In this document: positions 6,826-13,618 of the stretch, in pieces | Layout of the letters: every line of letters begins with the position of its first letter | How positions within the stretch are numbered: position 1 is the first letter of the stretch | Source: Xanthobacteraceae bacterium | GTDB taxonomy: Bacteria; Pseudomonadota; Alphaproteobacteria; Rhizobiales; Xanthobacteraceae | Length of the DNA: 13,738 nt | Reading direction: 5' to 3' | NCBI GenBank assembly: GCA_030043175.1 | Contig: JASHYD010001169.1 | Span: 1 to 13,738 of the forward strand | Position numbers and translations under genes: made by a program | The notes under the pieces: generated by a model | Told to the model about the DNA's origin: nothing | The model's database searches: none | Seen by the model: the letters and a program-made list of their open reading frames with translations, nothing else

Positions 6826-7332
6826 ATGTTCAAGTGTCCTTTGGTTCTCACGACCATCGGGGTGATAGCAGCGATCGGCTCGCAGGCTGCCGCTCAAGTC
6901 CCATCGGGGACAAAGGTAGGCACGCTCAACTGCCAGCTTGCGCCAAGCGTTGGCTTCATCGTGGGCTCTCACGACCCCATGAGGTGCCGGTACACTCCGG
7001 ACGGACAGTTCCCACCCGAATTTTATGATGGTCTGATAACCACGGTCGGCCTTGACCTTGGCTTCACGACTGGGGGCGAGTTAGCTTGGGCAGTCATCGC
7101 CCCCACTATTGGTCCGCCTCGTGGCGGACTTGCCGGTGAATACTTAGGAGCAAGCGGCAGTGTCACGGCGGGCGTCGGAGCCGGTGCCAACGTCTTGGTC
7201 GGCGGATCCCAACGCTCGTTTGTTCTGCAACCGTTGTCTGTACAGGGCCAAACAGGGCTCGACCTCACGCTCGGGGTGAGCGGCCTTGTGCTTCGATCGG
7301 CTCTCCCCCTCCCCCCCGCGCGGCCGGGGTGA
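6826..7332 (+). CDS. Exported DUF992 domain protein
   Basis: A 168-residue protein with a signal peptide at residues 1-23 (MFKCPLVLTTIGVIAAIGSQAAA). Residues about 30-157 match DUF992 as I remember it: 'VGTLNCQLAPSVGFIVGS' with C36, 'MRCRYTP' with C54 (likely disulphide partners), 'GLDLGFTTGGELAWAVIAPT', 'PPRGGLAGEYLGA', 'VGAGANVLVGGSQRSF.LQPLSVQGQTGL' and 'GVSGLVLR'. The family is periplasmic, of unknown function, and typical of rhizobia. GGGAG precedes the ATG at a good distance. The last 11 residues (SALPLPPARPG) are encoded by a C-rich, G-rich tract and are unlike the family, where the protein normally stops soon after a 'LTLR'-type end. The original stop has probably been lost. Confidence 0.9.
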   Translation: MFKCPLVLTTIGVIAAIGSQAAAQVPSGTKVGTLNCQLAPSVGFIVGSHDPMRCRYTPDGQFPPEFYDGLITTVGLDLGFTTGGELAWAVIAPTIGPPRGGLAGEYLGASGSVTAGVGAGANVLVGGSQRSFVLQPLSVQGQTGLDLTLGVSGLVLRSALPLPPARPG

Positions 7333-7608
7333 GTGGCGCGTGCGATGCCTGCCTCTTGAGCCTCGCCACCCGACCCACATTCGGTCCGGCCGGGCGCCTC
7401 GCACGCGCCCTGGCGGGATCTCACGGAGCGACCGGGCGCCGCACGGAACGCCTCGGGCGCCTTTTCTCTTGTGCGGCGCGATCCTGGCCGTGTCGTTCAA
7501 GGACATCCGCCGCGCGCTTACCGCAGCTGTGACAGTCACAGGCGATGGCCATACCGAGTATTGCTTGTATGCTTGGCCGGCTGAGGTTCTCTCACTGCGG
7601 AGGGACTT
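7303..7608. other. GC-rich low-complexity stretch after DUF992
   Basis: From 7303 the sequence becomes a C-rich then G-rich run (CCCCCTCCCCCCC ... CCGGGGTGAG) containing a short CCCCG/CGGGG hairpin with a six-base loop. Its translation 'LSPSPPRGRGEWR' in one frame is typical of intergenic repeat elements often mistaken for genes in GC-rich bacteria. It is followed to about 7480 by Arg/Gly/Pro-rich sequence with no plausible protein. It may be a copy of a dispersed intergenic element that overwrote the end of the DUF992 gene. Confidence 0.45.
7527..7541. promoter_or_regulatory. 15-bp palindrome, candidate operator
   Basis: CTGTGAC-A-GTCACAG is a perfect palindrome with 7-bp arms around one central base. 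It lies 67 bases before the ATG of the 59-residue gene, with no gene across it. This is the size and symmetry of a site for a dimeric regulator, but it matches no site I can name with confidence. Confidence 0.4.
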
Positions 7609-7788
7609 ATGCGTGTTTTGTATGTGTGCGTTTCAATCCTGGTGTTTGCCCTTCTCGCCGTCGCTGTGCTCGGCATGACGGTGTCGCAGTGCCGCCCGCC
7701 GATATTCGTGTCTGACGATTCGTACTCGGTAAAGACAGAACGCAATTGGATCACCAATTGCTCGAACGCGTTCTCCGATAGGAGATAA
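7609..7788 (+). CDS. Small membrane-anchored or exported protein, 59 aa
   Basis: ATG 7609 is preceded by GGAGGG at four bases, among the best ribosome-binding sites in the window; TAA lies at 7786-7788. Residues about 4-24 (LYVCVSILVFALLAVAVLGMT) form a membrane helix or uncleaved signal anchor, followed by a polar tail with Cys at 28 and 51, which could pair outside the membrane. There is no lipobox, because the residue before C28 is Gln. The family is unknown to me. The gene is easily missed because of its length. It stands between the GC-rich stretch after DUF992 and an AT-rich intergenic region, and the 15-bp palindrome at 7527 could control it. Confidence 0.62.
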   Translation: MRVLYVCVSILVFALLAVAVLGMTVSQCRPPIFVSDDSYSVKTERNWITNCSNAFSDRR

Positions 7789-8130
7789 CGAGCGGCCAAG
7801 AGCCGAAAACGCCGGGGTTGGCGATGGGGACCAATAGGGTACTCGTGGGTGCTTGAATTGCGAAGACCACCCGGGAGTCTCACGTTAGCGTGGGCCGCCA
7901 TTCTATTGGTCAGTCCAACGGCGCCCGCGAAGCGGCCTTAAATATGGTAATGTATTAATTCTTAGTAATGTTCTAGGTCTTTAAGCGTATAGAAAAATAG
8001 AATCACCCTCTTGTAGCAAGAAGCAAGTAGCGTTTAATTTGTAGTGCTCGCATGGTTTCTCCCTTCAAACAAAATTGGGTTGGCTTGGCGCCGGAGGCGC
8101 TAACAAGCCCGATCCGGCCAGGGCTGACGA
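7789..8130. other. AT-rich intergenic region before the TPR gene
   Basis: No gene is seen. Around 7935-8045 the base composition swings sharply to A+T (for example TTAAATATGGTAATGTATTAATTC), the strongest such shift in the window, with GTAATGT repeated about 20 bases apart (near 7945 and 7965). This is the likely promoter and regulatory zone of the TPR-oxygenase gene, but no -35/-10 pair is clear enough to place. Confidence 0.45.
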
Positions 8131-9381
8131 ATGAGTACAATCTCGCCGAAAGCCGCTAAGCTCGAGGCTGCGCTGCAAGAGGCCATTCTCCACCATCAAG
8201 CTGGGCGGCTGTCTGAGGCGGAGCGACTTTACCGTCGTATTTTGCGAGATCGGCCCAGTCATCTGGGCGCCAACACCGCTCTCGGAATGGCCCTCAAGGA
8301 TCAAAGCAAGTTGGACGAAGCTGCGGCGGCGTTCCAGCGTGTCGTCGCCGTTGCGCCCGATCATGCCGCGGGGCACAACAATTTCGGCAATATCCTCTGG
8401 CAACAAGGTAAGCTGAAGGAGGCCGAAACGTCTTATCGGCGGGCGCTGGCGCTGAGCCCGGACATGGTCGATGCTCTCAAGAACCTCGGCCTTGTCATTG
8501 TCGACAGCGGTCGCTTTGCGGAGAGTTTTGTGCCGTTCAGACGGCATGCCGAGTTGGCCTATGGCAAGGCCGAAAACTCCGCGCGGGGGTCTGAGCAGAC
8601 GCCACCACACAAAGTGCGGCACGACGAGGAGCAGCGCGATTACCTCAACGGCGGCAAAGCCGTTGGCGATGGCGCAGCCAAGTTTCACCTTGAAGAAGGC
8701 GCCCGAATGACCGATCGGGCCGTCAATCGGGATAACTCTTGCGGCGATATCGCAGCGCGATGGCAGAGCAGCACGCCCCAGATTGCTGTTATTGATGATT
8801 TCTTAGCAGACGAAGCGCTCGACGGGATCCGACGTTATTGTTGGCGCTCGACAATCTGGCACCAAGCTTTTCCCAACGGCTACCTCGGCGCGATGCCGGA
8901 GCACGGGTTTGCCTGTCCCCTAATAGCGCAAATCGCGGATGAGCTGCGCAGCACCTATCCGGCCATCGTGGGCGACCACCCTCTGCTTCGTTGGTGGGGA
9001 TTCAAATACGACAGCCGGCTTCGCGGCATCAACGTCCATGCGGACTTTGCAGCGGTCAATGTCAATTTCTGGATCACGCCGGATGAAGCCAATCTCGATC
9101 CCGAAAGTGGGGGCTTGGTCATTTGGGACACGCCCGCGCCTTTGGATTGGGGCTTCAACCAATACAACAGCCCAAGCGCTGGCCCGCGGATCAGAGAGTT
9201 TCTTGCGCGGACCGGGGCAAAATCGATTACCGTTCCATATCGGGCCAATCGGGCCGTTATCTTCGACTCCGATCTCTTTCACGAAACCGACCGGATCACT
9301 TTCAAAGAGGGTTACCTCAACCGGCGAATCAACATTACGATGCTCTATGGCAGCCGAGAGTCTGGGACAAAGAGAACGTGA
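8131..9381 (+). CDS. TPR protein fused to a 2OG-Fe(II) oxygenase-like domain
   Basis: A 416-residue cytoplasmic protein. Residues about 12-142 carry at least three tetratricopeptide repeats ('AGRLSEAERLYRRIL.DRPSHLGAN', 'QSKLDEAAAAFQRVVAVAPDHAAGHNN', 'QGKLKEAETSYRRALALSPDMVDAL') that would bind a protein partner. A charged linker follows (about 145-215). The C-terminal part has the double-stranded beta-helix signature of Fe(II)/2-oxoglutarate oxygenases: H303 and D305 in 'GINVHADFA', a strand ending 'GGLVIWD', H384 in 'DLFHETD', and R398/R399 in 'NRRINITMLYG' where the 2OG-binding Arg is expected. The whole HxD...H...R set is present, so activity is likely; the substrate is unknown. The start is ATG 8131 with only a weak AGGG upstream. 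A minus-strand frame at 8065-8688 is its shadow. Confidence 0.88.
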   Translation: MSTISPKAAKLEAALQEAILHHQAGRLSEAERLYRRILRDRPSHLGANTALGMALKDQSKLDEAAAAFQRVVAVAPDHAAGHNNFGNILWQQGKLKEAETSYRRALALSPDMVDALKNLGLVIVDSGRFAESFVPFRRHAELAYGKAENSARGSEQTPPHKVRHDEEQRDYLNGGKAVGDGAAKFHLEEGARMTDRAVNRDNSCGDIAARWQSSTPQIAVIDDFLADEALDGIRRYCWRSTIWHQAFPNGYLGAMPEHGFACPLIAQIADELRSTYPAIVGDHPLLRWWGFKYDSRLRGINVHADFAAVNVNFWITPDEANLDPESGGLVIWDTPAPLDWGFNQYNSPSAGPRIREFLARTGAKSITVPYRANRAVIFDSDLFHETDRITFKEGYLNRRINITMLYGSRESGTKRT

Positions 9382-9561
9382 AGGGGTTTTCAACGGGGTC
9401 TCATCTTTATTGAGGCGCACCGGGGCCGTTCGCTCCCAGGCAACTTCGCAACTCCATATAGGAGCGCATGGCTTTCACCGGACCCAGCGAACCCGCTCAC
9501 CACACTCGACGAAGGGTTGAGAAGGTTCTTGGGCGCGACAGGGCGGAAGGTCGATTAGTGG

Positions 9562-9579
9562 CGAGAATGTCTGTTCTCG
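9562..9579. repeat. 6-bp inverted repeat between convergent genes
   Basis: CGAGAA (9562-9567) and TTCTCG (9574-9579) flank a six-base loop between the ends of the TPR gene and the leftward pseudogene. There is no T-run in either direction, so it is a weak terminator candidate at best. Confidence 0.25.
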
Positions 9580-9583
9580 GGAG

Positions 9584-9863
9584 TTAATCACGCGGCTTCG
9601 CCTTGATCGGCCTTGCGCTGCCTGAGCTCGCCTCCTCGGTACCACCGACCAGAGCGCGCATGGCGCGAATGAGGGCTGCGACCTCGCGTCGGCCGGCAAT
9701 CGCCTCGGCGCTGTAAGCGGCCATGCTTGAATGCGTTCCTGTTACCCTTCGGAGGGCCCGCTCGGCCCCCGTGCATCCGGCACCGGCCCGTCGCCATCGC
9801 TGCTTGTTGGCATGGCTGCCCGGTCGTTCGGCGGTGGGCACCTCATCTCGGACTAAGGTGCAT
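9584..9863 (-). pseudogene. Broken HGG...PKGN.NA.KHG small protein gene
   Basis: The gene can be rebuilt from two frames. It starts at ATG 9863 (MHLSPR), meets an in-frame TGA as codon 7 (9843-9845) where Cys is expected before 'GAHRRTTGQPC', then runs 'QQAAMATGRCRMHGG' and 'GPPKGNRNAFKHGR'. At 9715-9716 one extra T on the coding strand shifts the frame, and the natural sequence 'YSAEAIAGRREVAALIRAMR' continues in the other frame to the stop at 9584-9586. So there is one nonsense change and one +1 frameshift in about 92 codons. The family of small Cys/His proteins, related to those named HGGxSTG-domain proteins, recurs in rhizobial genomes; function unknown. The divergent neighbour starting at 9930 is also broken. 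Confidence 0.8.
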
Positions 9864-9929
9864 AGCCAATTTGCCGGCATGGGGTTGATTCTCCGATTTC
9901 GCGCGATCCCTACCTTATGGGAGCGGATC

Positions 9930-10182
9930 ATGAGACACGTCATTACCTTCACGTTCGCGCTAGCGGCGCCGACAGCGGCGGGTGCTCGCGAGCGCCTGTT
10001 CGATGGCGCGCTTGGTGCGGCCTCTGGCGCTTTCCTGTTCGGGCCGTCTGGTTTTCTTGCCGGCGGCGTGATCGGCCACGTGGCCGGTCCCCGTATCTCC
10101 CACCGTCTCCCGCAGTCTGGGTTTTCACCGACGCTATCATTACGCCTACCATAATCGCCGCTCGGATCGCCGCCCTTGGTAG
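9930..10182 (+). pseudogene. Glycine-zipper exported protein gene, frameshifted
   Basis: ATG 9930 follows GGGAG at six bases. The frame encodes a signal-like start (MRHVITFTFALAAPTAAGA) and a glycine-zipper hydrophobic hairpin at residues about 26-53 ('GALGAASGAFLFGPSGFLAGGVIG'), then 'HVAGPRISH'. In this frame it stops at 10152-10154 after an unlikely tail (74 residues). In another frame the expected His/Tyr/Arg-rich tail 'GFHRRYHYAYHNRRSDRRPW' runs to TAG at 10180-10182. A one-base insertion (or two-base loss) near 10090-10115 joins the two. Proteins of this design are small envelope proteins of unknown role. The gene may still yield the 74-residue form, so loss of function is inferred. Confidence 0.7.
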
Positions 10183-10479
10183 CGCGGGCGCTCAGCGCAT
10201 AGGTCCGCAGGCTTGACTCTTCGCAGGGTAGCTACCGACCCCCCGGCGGGAAGCGATTTACCATGATGAGACTGAAGACGTGGCGCACCGATCGCACTCC
10301 GCTTGCTGGACGGGCTCGCGGGGCCAGAGCCAAACCCCTGTTCCACTTTTCAGCGACGAGCCGGTGGGCATGCACGCAAGACGATAAGCCGCTCGCCGGC
10401 CACGTGTGCGTCAAATTCGTTCCGTTCAGTGCGCTTAAGGTTCGACCGGTGGTCACCACACAATCAGACAGAGGAGGCT
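10183..10479. other. Gap of about 300 bases, no supported gene
   Basis: Two overlapping plus-strand frames (10263-10487 and 10303-10524) lack a ribosome-binding site and give Arg/Ser-rich translations with no domain. A CCCCCCGGCGGG run near 10239 is the only structured element. Both neighbours end towards this gap, so terminators are expected, but none with a T-run is visible. Confidence 0.4.
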
Positions 10480-11145
10480 TTAGCTGATTTTCTGGACGGG
10501 TCGCTGCCTGGAGTGTTCGAATGACTTGCGGGCGGCCCTCAGCCAGTTACACAATGCCTTCGTGTTCATACCTCCCCACCGCGCCTTGAAAGGCTCCTCA
10601 CCTATCAATTTGTTGATGGCTTCACGATCAGAATAAGGGCGGCGCCGCTTCCGCGCGAATTGAATCGCTTCGACGTCGGCGAGCAGCCAGAGTAGGATCA
10701 ACTGATTGCCGGGCTTGCTCTGGTTTGGTTGCTTCTTGATGGAAAAACATCCGTCCGCCATCCGAGTCACCAAAAGCTGATAGTCAAAAACGCAGGTGCC
10801 GTTTGCGAGCAAGCCGTACAGAGGAAAAAGCAGATCAAGGAGATCGGGATCAGCCTTGAAGCGAAAGTCCGGAAACAATTCCATTGCCATTTTGAGCGCC
10901 AGACTCTTGAAGTCGCGCAAGTCGTCACCCGTTCGAGCTACGCAGTAGAACCGAAAGAGCTGTTCGAATCGCTCGACGATCTTGGAGCCAACGCGTACGA
11001 TTTCTTCCGTTTGAAGGCGTGAAAATTCCTCAAAACTCATCACCTTCAACACCGGTGGATCGTCAGGCCCCGGCACCAAGTTATAAGGCGTGAAAGCAGC
11101 CTCGATCGCTTTGCCGAATTGACCCACCAGCCGCCGCCTTGTCAT
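10480..11145 (-). CDS. Unrecognised protein, 221 aa
   Basis: I do not recognise the family. The protein is soluble, with no signal peptide or membrane helix. Residues 36-65 ('MSFEEFSRLQTEEIVRVGSKIVERFEQLFRFY') and 75-92 are predicted helical. A basic run 'ARKRRRPYSDREAI' lies at 164-177, and the last 50 residues ('INKLIGEEPFKARWGGMNTKALCNWLRAARKSF') resemble the short C-terminal helix pair that ends many phage- and plasmid-borne hypothetical proteins. Cys occur at 68, 118, 133 and 199. An AAGGGGA sits upstream of ATG 11145. Its codon use is less GC-biased than that of the M20 or DUF6600 genes, which suggests acquisition by transfer. It stands alone in its orientation. Confidence 0.72.
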   Translation of the reverse strand: MTRRRLVGQFGKAIEAAFTPYNLVPGPDDPPVLKVMSFEEFSRLQTEEIVRVGSKIVERFEQLFRFYCVARTGDDLRDFKSLALKMAMELFPDFRFKADPDLLDLLFPLYGLLANGTCVFDYQLLVTRMADGCFSIKKQPNQSKPGNQLILLWLLADVEAIQFARKRRRPYSDREAINKLIGEEPFKARWGGMNTKALCNWLRAARKSFEHSRQRPVQKIS

Positions 11146-11543
11146 CGGCCGGTCCCCTTGTCGGCGCGCTGTTGCGATGTGGCTCTGTTCACGCTGAAGA
11201 TTTCATCCGCCTCACAAACCTGCCGCGCGGGGAATCATCACACCGGCGAGACAGCACGTGAAAGACACCACGCGGGCGCTATAAGGCATTCCGTGGGCCA
11301 AAAAGTGGCCGGCGGAACGAGTCTGTGGAACGTCAGGCTGCCAGCCAGTTGACGTGCGTCGGATCGCCCAACGAGGCAGATTCGCAAGCTCGGATGTTTC
11401 GATGCCGCGGTTGGCGGATACAGCGTCGAGATTTATTTGCTGCCGTCAACATCACATTGTCGTTTGTGGGGCCCGAGTGCGGAACCGTATCTGCGCCGTC
11501 GCTATTTCCCTCAATGTCAAAAAGTCGACATTGGGAGAAAGCG
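11146..11543. other. Upstream region of the DUF6600 gene
   Basis: The frame of the next gene stays open through much of this stretch but has no ribosome-binding site or coding-like translation before 11544. GGAAC occurs at about 11313, 11328 and 11492, the -35 element of the alphaproteobacterial general stress sigma factor EcfG. None is followed by CGTT at the proper 16-17 bases, so I do not call a promoter. No other gene or repeat is seen. Confidence 0.4.
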
Positions 11544-13061
11544 ATGCATCGAATTTGCATTTTACGCCTCGGACGGGCCGCACTGCTGGCTGGCTTCGTT
11601 GCAGGCGGTCTCATCGCTTCGGCCAGCTTGACCGTGACGCCGACACATGCCCAAGCAATCGCAGGCGCATCGGTCGGGGCCGACTTCCGCGTCGCGCTCG
11701 AACCTTACGGCGCCTGGCATCACAATCGAAGGTTCGGCGATGTGTGGGTGCCGGCCAATCGCCCGCGCGACTGGCGTCCTTACACGGTTGGCCACTGGGT
11801 CTACACGGATGACTACGGCTGGTATTGGGTCACTGATGATCAGGAGGCCGATTGGGGGTGGATCGCCTATCACTACGGACGGTGGTACCGCGACCCCGAC
11901 TACGGCTGGTTCTGGGTTCCGGACGACGTATGGGGCCCGGCCTGGGTCGACTGGCGCTCCAGCGATCAATACGTCGGATGGGCGCCCGAGCCGCCCGCCG
12001 AGGTCGTCGTCGACGTTGAGGATGAGCCGGCATACTGGAGCTTCGTGACGGCCGGGGACTTGATCGCGCCGAGCATCGCGACGGCGCTGCTGCCGTCCGA
12101 CCGACGGGCGGAGTTTTTCCGTCGTACCGAACTCGTGAACCGCCCGGTGATGATGCGCGGACCTGATCGTCGCTTCGCGGTGGATCCAGGGATTCCTCCC
12201 GGTAAAATAGCAGCCATCCGAGGCCGCGCGTTGCCGACCTATCAGGTTCGCCCGCGCGTGCTTGCCGGCACCGCGGCATTGCCGGGCGCGATCCAGGTCC
12301 GCGACACAGACCTGCGCAGCGAACGCCAAGGCGGAAATCGGCTGGCCGCCCGCGACCATGTTGCCACGCGAGACATCATCCGATCTTCGAGCACCGTCAG
12401 GCCGGCGCGCGCCGCGCCACAACTTCAGCCGCTGGGGCGAGGCGAAGTCGGTCGGCTTGGCGCCGCGCCGCCGCGTGCCGCACGACAAGCCGCCGTCGAG
12501 CAGGGCACTGCTCAGCAGGGCGGACCAGAAACAGCGCGGCGGCCGCAACAGAGTGCGCAACGGCCGACGGCCCCGCAAGCGGGGCGGCAGGCCGAGCGGC
12601 AACGGGGCAACCTCACGCCTAATGCGCCGCCGCGGACGACCAGCGGTCTGCGTGAGGGCCGCGTCGGAGAGCGCGCCGCCCTGAGCGCCGCGGAACGGCG
12701 CTCACGAGAACACACACCGGCTGCCCATGCTCCTTCCCCGACTCAGGGCCTTGTGCAACGCGGTCCGGCTGCTCGGCCACCGGCGAATCGATCGCCTGCC
12801 ATTGCGACGCCGCCGCGGGTGAACCGCCCACCGGCTATCGCGGCACGACCACAGGTGAACCGCCCATCTGCGGCAGCACCCAACCGATCGCCCGCCTTTG
12901 CAGCGAGACCGCCGTCCCGACCGATCGCCCCTCCTGTGGCAGCTGCGCGGCCTGCGCGGCCTCCCGCGGCTTTGGCTCGACCGGCTCCTCCGCCAGCGGC
13001 GCGGCCGGCCACCATGGGGGCGGCGCCGCGCGGCGGCCCAGGCCAAAAAAGACATCAATGA
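11544..13061 (+). CDS. Exported DUF6600-type protein with Pro/Ala/Arg-rich tail
   Basis: A 505-residue protein starting at ATG 11544 behind GGGAGAAAGCG. The frame is open further upstream but without support. A signal peptide spans residues 1-38 (core AALLAGFVAGGLIASASLTV, cleavage near THAQA). Residues about 52-150 carry the aromatic repeats of the DUF6600 type: 'WRPYTVGHWVYTDDYGWYWV', 'DWGWIAYHYGRWYRD', 'YGWFWVPDDVWGPAWVDWR' and 'YVGWAPEPP'. A linker follows to about 300. The last ~200 residues are low-complexity, rich in Pro, Ala, Arg and Gln, with degenerate repeats such as 'NRSPAIATPP', 'NRPPAIAARP' and 'NRSPAFAARP', ending in a basic tail. Such tails suggest a flexible, positively charged segment in the periplasm or at the surface. 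Function unknown; a strong terminator follows. Confidence 0.85.
   Translation: MHRICILRLGRAALLAGFVAGGLIASASLTVTPTHAQAIAGASVGADFRVALEPYGAWHHNRRFGDVWVPANRPRDWRPYTVGHWVYTDDYGWYWVTDDQEADWGWIAYHYGRWYRDPDYGWFWVPDDVWGPAWVDWRSSDQYVGWAPEPPAEVVVDVEDEPAYWSFVTAGDLIAPSIATALLPSDRRAEFFRRTELVNRPVMMRGPDRRFAVDPGIPPGKIAAIRGRALPTYQVRPRVLAGTAALPGAIQVRDTDLRSERQGGNRLAARDHVATRDIIRSSSTVRPARAAPQLQPLGRGEVGRLGAAPPRAARQAAVEQGTAQQGGPETARRPQQSAQRPTAPQAGRQAERQRGNLTPNAPPRTTSGLREGRVGERAALSAAERRSREHTPAAHAPSPTQGLVQRGPAARPPANRSPAIATPPRVNRPPAIAARPQVNRPSAAAPNRSPAFAARPPSRPIAPPVAAARPARPPAALARPAPPPAARPATMGAAPRGGPGQKRHQ
12784..12915 (+). repeat. Degenerate in-frame repeats in the DUF6600 tail
   Basis: Units of about 30-36 bases encoding variants of 'NR(S/P)PA(I/F)A..P' recur at least four times in tandem (starting near 12784, 12820, 12856 and 12883). 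They explain the long Pro/Ala/Arg-rich tail and would be prone to length change between strains. Confidence 0.6.
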
Positions 13062-13095
13062 GTTTTGAAAGCGCGTGAGTGGTTGAAATGACGAC

Positions 13096-13127
13096 GGGCG
13101 GCCCAGTGCCGCCCTCCACATCTTTTT
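13096..13127 (+). terminator. Rho-independent terminator of the DUF6600 gene
   Basis: GGGCGGC (13096-13102), loop CCAGT, GCCGCCC (13108-13114) form a perfect 7-bp G+C stem, followed after TCCACATC by TTTTT (13123-13127). It lies 34 bases past the stop codon and is the clearest intrinsic terminator in the window. Confidence 0.8.
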
Positions 13128-13129
13128 GA

Positions 13130-13618
13130 AGCTTCGGTGGCGCCATCCTCGACGGAGCAGTTCGCATAAAGCGCAATGTTGCTCAAGGCTGTGGCACACT
13201 CAACCGAGAGACGCCTTCTGCCGTCTCGTCCGATCGGCGCTGTGATCGGTGGCGATCCTCGCGTCGGGAGTGCGGCACAGGTCCGATCGAGGTCGCCGCG
13301 CTAGCTTCGCCATCCGGGTCTGCGGACTTCGCACGGTATCTGTATCAAAATCACTGCGACGAGATACCATCGAAGGCTCGTGGGATTGGCCCGCTGATCC
13401 GCAGCTTGCCGCGGGAAAAGCGCGCCACCGGCAACATGATTTATTCGGTTGCGTCATTGACACCTGCAAGCTCATGTCACTGACGTGACAAGTTTGCGCC
13501 ACGCAATGCGCCAAGCGCAGAATTTGCCGCAAGGCCGGCGAAAAATTGCGCTGGCGAGGCAGTCGGTGGAGGTCCGATTTCGTTCCTCCAACGCTGGTGA
13601 ACCAGCTTTCATTCGATG
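13130..13618. other. Gap of about 490 bases with only ambiguous frames
   Basis: The frame from 13130 to 13480 has 117 codons without a stop but no ATG, GTG or TTG near its start. Its translation (for example 'SADFARYLYQNHCDEIPSK') matches nothing I know. Frames at 13249-13488 (+) and 13200-13532 (-) overlap it and are no more convincing. It could be a decayed gene. A 16-bp palindrome ends the stretch at 13475-13490. Confidence 0.4.
13475..13490. promoter_or_regulatory. 16-bp palindrome, candidate operator
   Basis: TGTCAC-TGAC-GTGACA is a perfect inverted repeat with 6-bp arms and a four-base centre, in a region without an established gene. It shares the GTCAC/GTGAC half-site with the palindrome at 7527-7541, though the spacing differs. 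It could be a regulator site or chance. Confidence 0.3.

Noticed and set aside
8065..8688. 207-codon minus-strand frame
   Set aside because: It lies opposite the TPR region of the oxygenase fusion, which has clear repeats and motifs. It shows no coherent fold or ribosome-binding site.
11313..11510. GGAAC elements resembling EcfG stress-sigma promoters
   Set aside because: None is followed by CGTT at the 16-17 base spacing; the nearest is GGAAC at 11328 with AGTT after 15 bases.
11562..12602. 346-codon minus-strand frame
   Set aside because: Antisense shadow of the DUF6600 gene, whose aromatic repeats and signal peptide are unmistakable.
13200..13532. 110-codon minus-strand frame
   Set aside because: Cys/Arg/Ser-rich, no start signal, and competing open frames on the other strand.
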